64,000 nucleotides of DNA, taken from the NCBI GenBank assembly GCA_052170135.1, contig JBQNBC010000003.1, positions 1 to 64,000 of the forward strand, given 5' to 3'. The translations under genes and the position numbers were made by a program. The notes under the pieces are model-generated. The model was not told where the DNA came from. It was given only the letters and a program-made list of their open reading frames with translations, and did not search any database. This document shows, one piece after another, positions 61,179-64,000 of the stretch. Every line of letters starts with the position of its first letter. Within the stretch, counting starts at the first letter, position 1. Source of the stretch: Wolinella sp052170135 (GTDB taxonomy: Bacteria > Campylobacterota > Campylobacteria > Campylobacterales > Helicobacteraceae).

Positions 61179-61994
61179 ATGAAAATACAAAATCCAGCCG
61201 TCTTGGCTAATGAGCTAGTTAGATTTTTGCGAGATGAGCTTAAGACGAGAGGGTTTACAAAGGCGATTTTAGGGCTTAGTGGAGGGCTTGATTCCGCGGT
61301 GGTATCGGTGCTAGCCAAGGAGGCATACGGAGAGAATCTAAAATGTGTCTTCATGCCATCATCACACTCCGCTAGAGAGAGCTTAGAGCATGCTAGACTT
61401 CTTGAGCGAGAGTTTAAAATCCCTCTATGTATACGTAGTATTGCACCATTTGAGGTAGCTTTTATGGAAAATCTCAAAGACGAAATCCCAAATCAAGAAG
61501 AGAATCCAAAGCTCGATTCTTTACTTAGGCATCGCATCGGGAATGCCTGTGCTAGATTCCGCATGATTTTACTCTTTGATATAGCCTTTGCTGAGAATCG
61601 CCTCGTAATAGGCACAAGTAATAAAAGCGAGTTGCTACTTGGCTATACAACACTATATGGCGATATGGCATGTGCGTTTAATCCAATCGGCGATCTATAT
61701 AAAACAGAAATTTTTCAGCTAGCTAATTTTTTAAAGCTTCCACGAGAAATAATTGAAAAAGCACCAAGTGCTGATCTATTTTCTGGGCAAAGCGATGAGG
61801 CTGAGCTTGGTTTTAGCTATAATGACATTGACCGTGTTTTGCATGACTATGTCGAATGTAATATCGATTCTGATGGGCTTTTGTCAAAAGGGTACTCTAA
61901 AGAAATGATTAATTCAATATTAAGTAGAACGATTAATAATCAATTTAAGCGCGTAATGCCACCACTTGCTTCCGTGCGTGGCTTACTGAATTAG
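61179..61994 (+). CDS. nadE: NH3-dependent NAD synthetase
   Basis: Final step of NAD synthesis, amidating deamido-NAD. The 271-residue protein lacks a glutaminase domain. The ATP pyrophosphatase loop is SGGLDSAV (from S34), with GTSNKSELLLGY and FNPIGDLYKTEIF also conserved. nadD lies in the same window (fused to rsfS). It is followed by the DegT-like gene and lpxK. Confidence 0.95.
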   Translation: MKIQNPAVLANELVRFLRDELKTRGFTKAILGLSGGLDSAVVSVLAKEAYGENLKCVFMPSSHSARESLEHARLLEREFKIPLCIRSIAPFEVAFMENLKDEIPNQEENPKLDSLLRHRIGNACARFRMILLFDIAFAENRLVIGTSNKSELLLGYTTLYGDMACAFNPIGDLYKTEIFQLANFLKLPREIIEKAPSADLFSGQSDEAELGFSYNDIDRVLHDYVECNIDSDGLLSKGYSKEMINSILSRTINNQFKRVMPPLASVRGLLN

Positions 61995-62007
61995 CCAAGG
62001 AGATAAG

Positions 62008-63135
62008 ATGAGGAGTATTCCATTTTTTGTTTCGAGTGTTGATGATTCTGAACTTAGTGAAATTGTGGGGATTTTCAACAACAAAGAATCTAAAGTAGTC
62101 CTCTTGGAGGAGCAGCTAAAAAAATATATAGGCGCAAAATATGCAACAAGCACAAACAGTGGTGCATCAGCTATGCACCTATGTCTTTGTGCCATGGAGC
62201 TTAAGCGAGGCGACAAAGTTATCTGCTCGGTGAATTGCCATCCATTCATACCAGAGGCAATTCGTTACTTTGACGCAGAGCCTATTTTTGTCGATGTTAG
62301 CGAAACTGATTTCAATCTTTTACCAGAGCGATGTCGCGAAATTCTCGAGAAAAACGACTCAAAAAAGTTGCGCGGAATTATCGCTTCGCACATCGGTGGT
62401 CAAGCGGCTGACATGGAGCAACTATATGCGCTTAGAGATGACTTTGACATCAAAATCATAGAAGATGCAACATGCGCCATGGGGCTTGAGCAAGGTGGCA
62501 AAAAGATAGGCTCATGTGGTGCTGATGCAACTGTTTTTAGTTTCACGCCAGACAGCCTAAATCCAATCGCCCAAGGTGGAGCTATAGTAACTAACGACGA
62601 TTCTTTAGCACAAAAAGCTACATTGTTACGCTACCACGCCTTAGTGCAGGACGATGATGCTAGCGAACATCTAGGCTATATATATGACGTAGTAGAGATA
62701 GGCAACAAATACGATCTGCCACAGCTAGATGCAGCCTACTGCCTACTAAGACTCCAACAACTAGATAAGAGCATAGCTCGTCGCAAAGAGATAGCAGAGA
62801 TATACGATGCGGAGTTAAGCGGGCTTCGCCACCTAAAGATTCCTGCGCGCATTAATGAGCATATATTTTCGGCATATATCGTTAAAATAGATAAGAATCG
62901 AGATGGCTTTGCCAGGGAACTACGCGAGCTTGGGATAGCCACTGGTCTAAACTACATCCCGCTTCACCTGCTTAGTTACTACAAGACCAAGTATGAACTA
63001 AAAGTCAATCACTATCCAAATGCCTTACGAAACTATCAACAAGTGCTATCCCTGCCAATCCATGCAAAACTCACAGACGATGATGTAGCCTACATATGCG
63101 AGCAGATCAAAGCCGTGGATAAGGGGCGCATATAG
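62008..63135 (+). CDS. DegT/DnrJ/EryC1-family protein lacking the PLP lysine
   Basis: A 375-residue fold-type I aminotransferase-like protein of the sugar aminotransferase family. Cofactor-contact features are kept: NSGASAMHL (50-58), D153 in IIEDATCAMG, and the QGGAIVTND segment. The usual lysine that binds PLP, four residues after FSF in FSF(x)3K, is replaced by serine (S183 in FSFTPDSLNP). Ordinary transamination is therefore unlikely; dehydratase-type chemistry, as in family members using His at this place, or a non-catalytic role are options. It lies between nadE (13 bp) and lpxK (adjacent). Confidence 0.85.
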   Translation: MRSIPFFVSSVDDSELSEIVGIFNNKESKVVLLEEQLKKYIGAKYATSTNSGASAMHLCLCAMELKRGDKVICSVNCHPFIPEAIRYFDAEPIFVDVSETDFNLLPERCREILEKNDSKKLRGIIASHIGGQAADMEQLYALRDDFDIKIIEDATCAMGLEQGGKKIGSCGADATVFSFTPDSLNPIAQGGAIVTNDDSLAQKATLLRYHALVQDDDASEHLGYIYDVVEIGNKYDLPQLDAAYCLLRLQQLDKSIARRKEIAEIYDAELSGLRHLKIPARINEHIFSAYIVKIDKNRDGFARELRELGIATGLNYIPLHLLSYYKTKYELKVNHYPNALRNYQQVLSLPIHAKLTDDDVAYICEQIKAVDKGRI

Positions 63136-64000
63136 ATGCGCTTTATAGAGCAATACTTCTACCGCCCGACAACCATCCAAAAGGCTTTGGCATTTGCGCT
63201 GTTGCCTATTTCGCTTTTTTATTGCACCGCAGCGACACTTAGGCGCACGCTAGCTAGCAGACGCAACTTTGATGTTGCGATTATAAGCGTTGGAAATCTA
63301 GTCCTTGGTGGCACAGGGAAAACGCCATTTTTAATCGAGCTAGCAAGCGAATATGGAGATGATGTGGCAGTTATTACACGCGGATATAAACGTCGCTCCA
63401 AAGGACTTTTGCTCGTTTCGCACAATGGTGAGATTCTTGAAAACGTAGAACGCAGTGGAGATGAGGCGCAACTAATAGCCAAAAAACTCCCACAAGCCAC
63501 AATAATCGCCTCTGAAAATCGGGAAAAAGGAATTGCAAAGGCTATTGAGCTTGGCAAAAAAATAGTATTTTTGGACGATGGATTCCGCTTTAAATTCAAT
63601 AAACTAAATATAGTCTTACGCCCTCTTTTGGAGCCTAGAATTCCGCTTTGTATCCCAAGTGGTGCATACAGAGAGAGACCGAGCCTATATGCAAGCGCAG
63701 ACATCATCGCACATGAAGGAAGCGAATATAAACGCGAAGTAACTATTGAAAATCCAACCACTAAAATGCTCCTAGTAACAGCTATAGCAAGCCCATCACG
63801 GTTGGAGCGATTCTTACCAGAAGTAGTAGGGAAAATCAGCTACATCGACCATGCATTTTTTGACAAAGATACACTAGTACACGAAATGGAAAAGCATGGC
63901 GCAACATCACTGCTAATCACAGAAAAAGATGAGGTCAAAATGGCAGATATAGACCTACCGCGCTCTGTGATGCGCCTTCGATTCTCTATTGATGATGAAA
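63136..64000 (+). CDS. lpxK: Tetraacyldisaccharide 4'-kinase (partial at window end)
   Basis: LpxK phosphorylates the lipid A disaccharide precursor at the 4' position at the inner membrane. 288 residues are visible before the window ends. An N-terminal hydrophobic helix (about 16-35) is followed by the Walker A GGTGKT at 58-63 within ISVGNLVLGGTGKTPF, then ITRGYKRRSKGLL and LDDGFRFKF, all typical. The ATG directly follows the stop of the DegT-like gene. Confidence 0.94.
   Translation, partial: MRFIEQYFYRPTTIQKALAFALLPISLFYCTAATLRRTLASRRNFDVAIISVGNLVLGGTGKTPFLIELASEYGDDVAVITRGYKRRSKGLLLVSHNGEILENVERSGDEAQLIAKKLPQATIIASENREKGIAKAIELGKKIVFLDDGFRFKFNKLNIVLRPLLEPRIPLCIPSGAYRERPSLYASADIIAHEGSEYKREVTIENPTTKMLLVTAIASPSRLERFLPEVVGKISYIDHAFFDKDTLVHEMEKHGATSLLITEKDEVKMADIDLPRSVMRLRFSIDDE

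Noticed and set aside
63219..63761. 180-codon minus-strand frame at the right edge
   Set aside because: It is antisense to lpxK, whose Walker A and family motifs are read on the plus strand.
1..64000. CRISPR arrays, insertion sequences, prophage genes or rRNA operon
   Set aside because: No regularly spaced repeats, transposase or phage structural genes, and no rRNA sequence were seen anywhere in the window.

Overview
The window looks like a chromosomal segment of a Campylobacterota (Epsilonproteobacteria) bacterium, closest in feel to Helicobacter/Wolinella-type organisms but not H. pylori itself. The evidence is the run trpS, bioC-like, secG, frr, pyrE, RDD protein, which is the gene neighbourhood I recall from H. 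pylori. Further support comes from recA-eno-coiled-coil protein-AMIN protein, an HsrA/CosR-type regulator, a lone atpB, futalosine-pathway genes (MqnD, MTAN), Campylobacter MOMP-type porins, CheV and NikR. G+C is low to moderate (roughly 40%, judged by eye), genes are densely packed and often overlap by 4 bp, and the words GATTCT/AGAATC are strikingly abundant.

Layout. 1-7.2 kb: soluble hybrid sensor kinase abutting purB, an RluA-type pseudouridine synthase and a TonB-dependent (probably heme) receptor with a Fur-like box. 7.5-12.4 kb: minus-strand run secG-frr-pyrE-RDD-MFS-atpB-membrane protein-thiE. 12.5-20.4 kb: bioC-like, trpS, metallohydrolase, dgt, an efflux adaptor and TolC-type protein flanking argD, and a MidA-type methyltransferase. 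20.4-24.7 kb: histidine kinase, HsrA-like regulator, groES-groEL. 24.8-30.3 kb: M15 peptidase, lipoprotein, then nikR, a nadD-rsfS fusion, a very acidic small protein, N-carbamoylputrescine amidase and a MATE pump in one run, then hup. 30.5-34.5 kb: ftsW and a two-gene unit of unknown function behind a sigma-28-like promoter.

34.5-49.2 kb: ligA, cheV, phosphohexomutase, pyrC, mnmH, a pseudopilin with a PilT ATPase, sixA-mtnN-fabD, mqnD, recA-eno-ftsB-like-AMIN. 49.7-57.6 kb: tRNA-Ser(GCT), a Cys/Lys repeat secreted peptide, a Tat-exported GMC dehydrogenase pair, two tandem MOMP porins and a Tat-exported sulfide:quinone oxidoreductase. 57.8-64 kb: a decayed outer-membrane protein gene, a STAS/CheX-type protein, an OmpA/CadF-like protein, nadE, a degenerate DegT-family protein lacking the PLP lysine, and the start of lpxK.

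Physiologically the window points to a motile, respiring Gram-negative with menaquinone made by the futalosine route, periplasmic or quinone-linked dehydrogenases, and iron and nickel control. The most unusual items are the sigma-28-like operon with an EF-hand protein, the HsrA-like regulator with an intact phosphoacceptor and adjacent kinase, the Lys-less DegT protein, the Cys-repeat peptide, and the repeated use of GATTC/GAATC inverted pairs as hairpins at gene ends.
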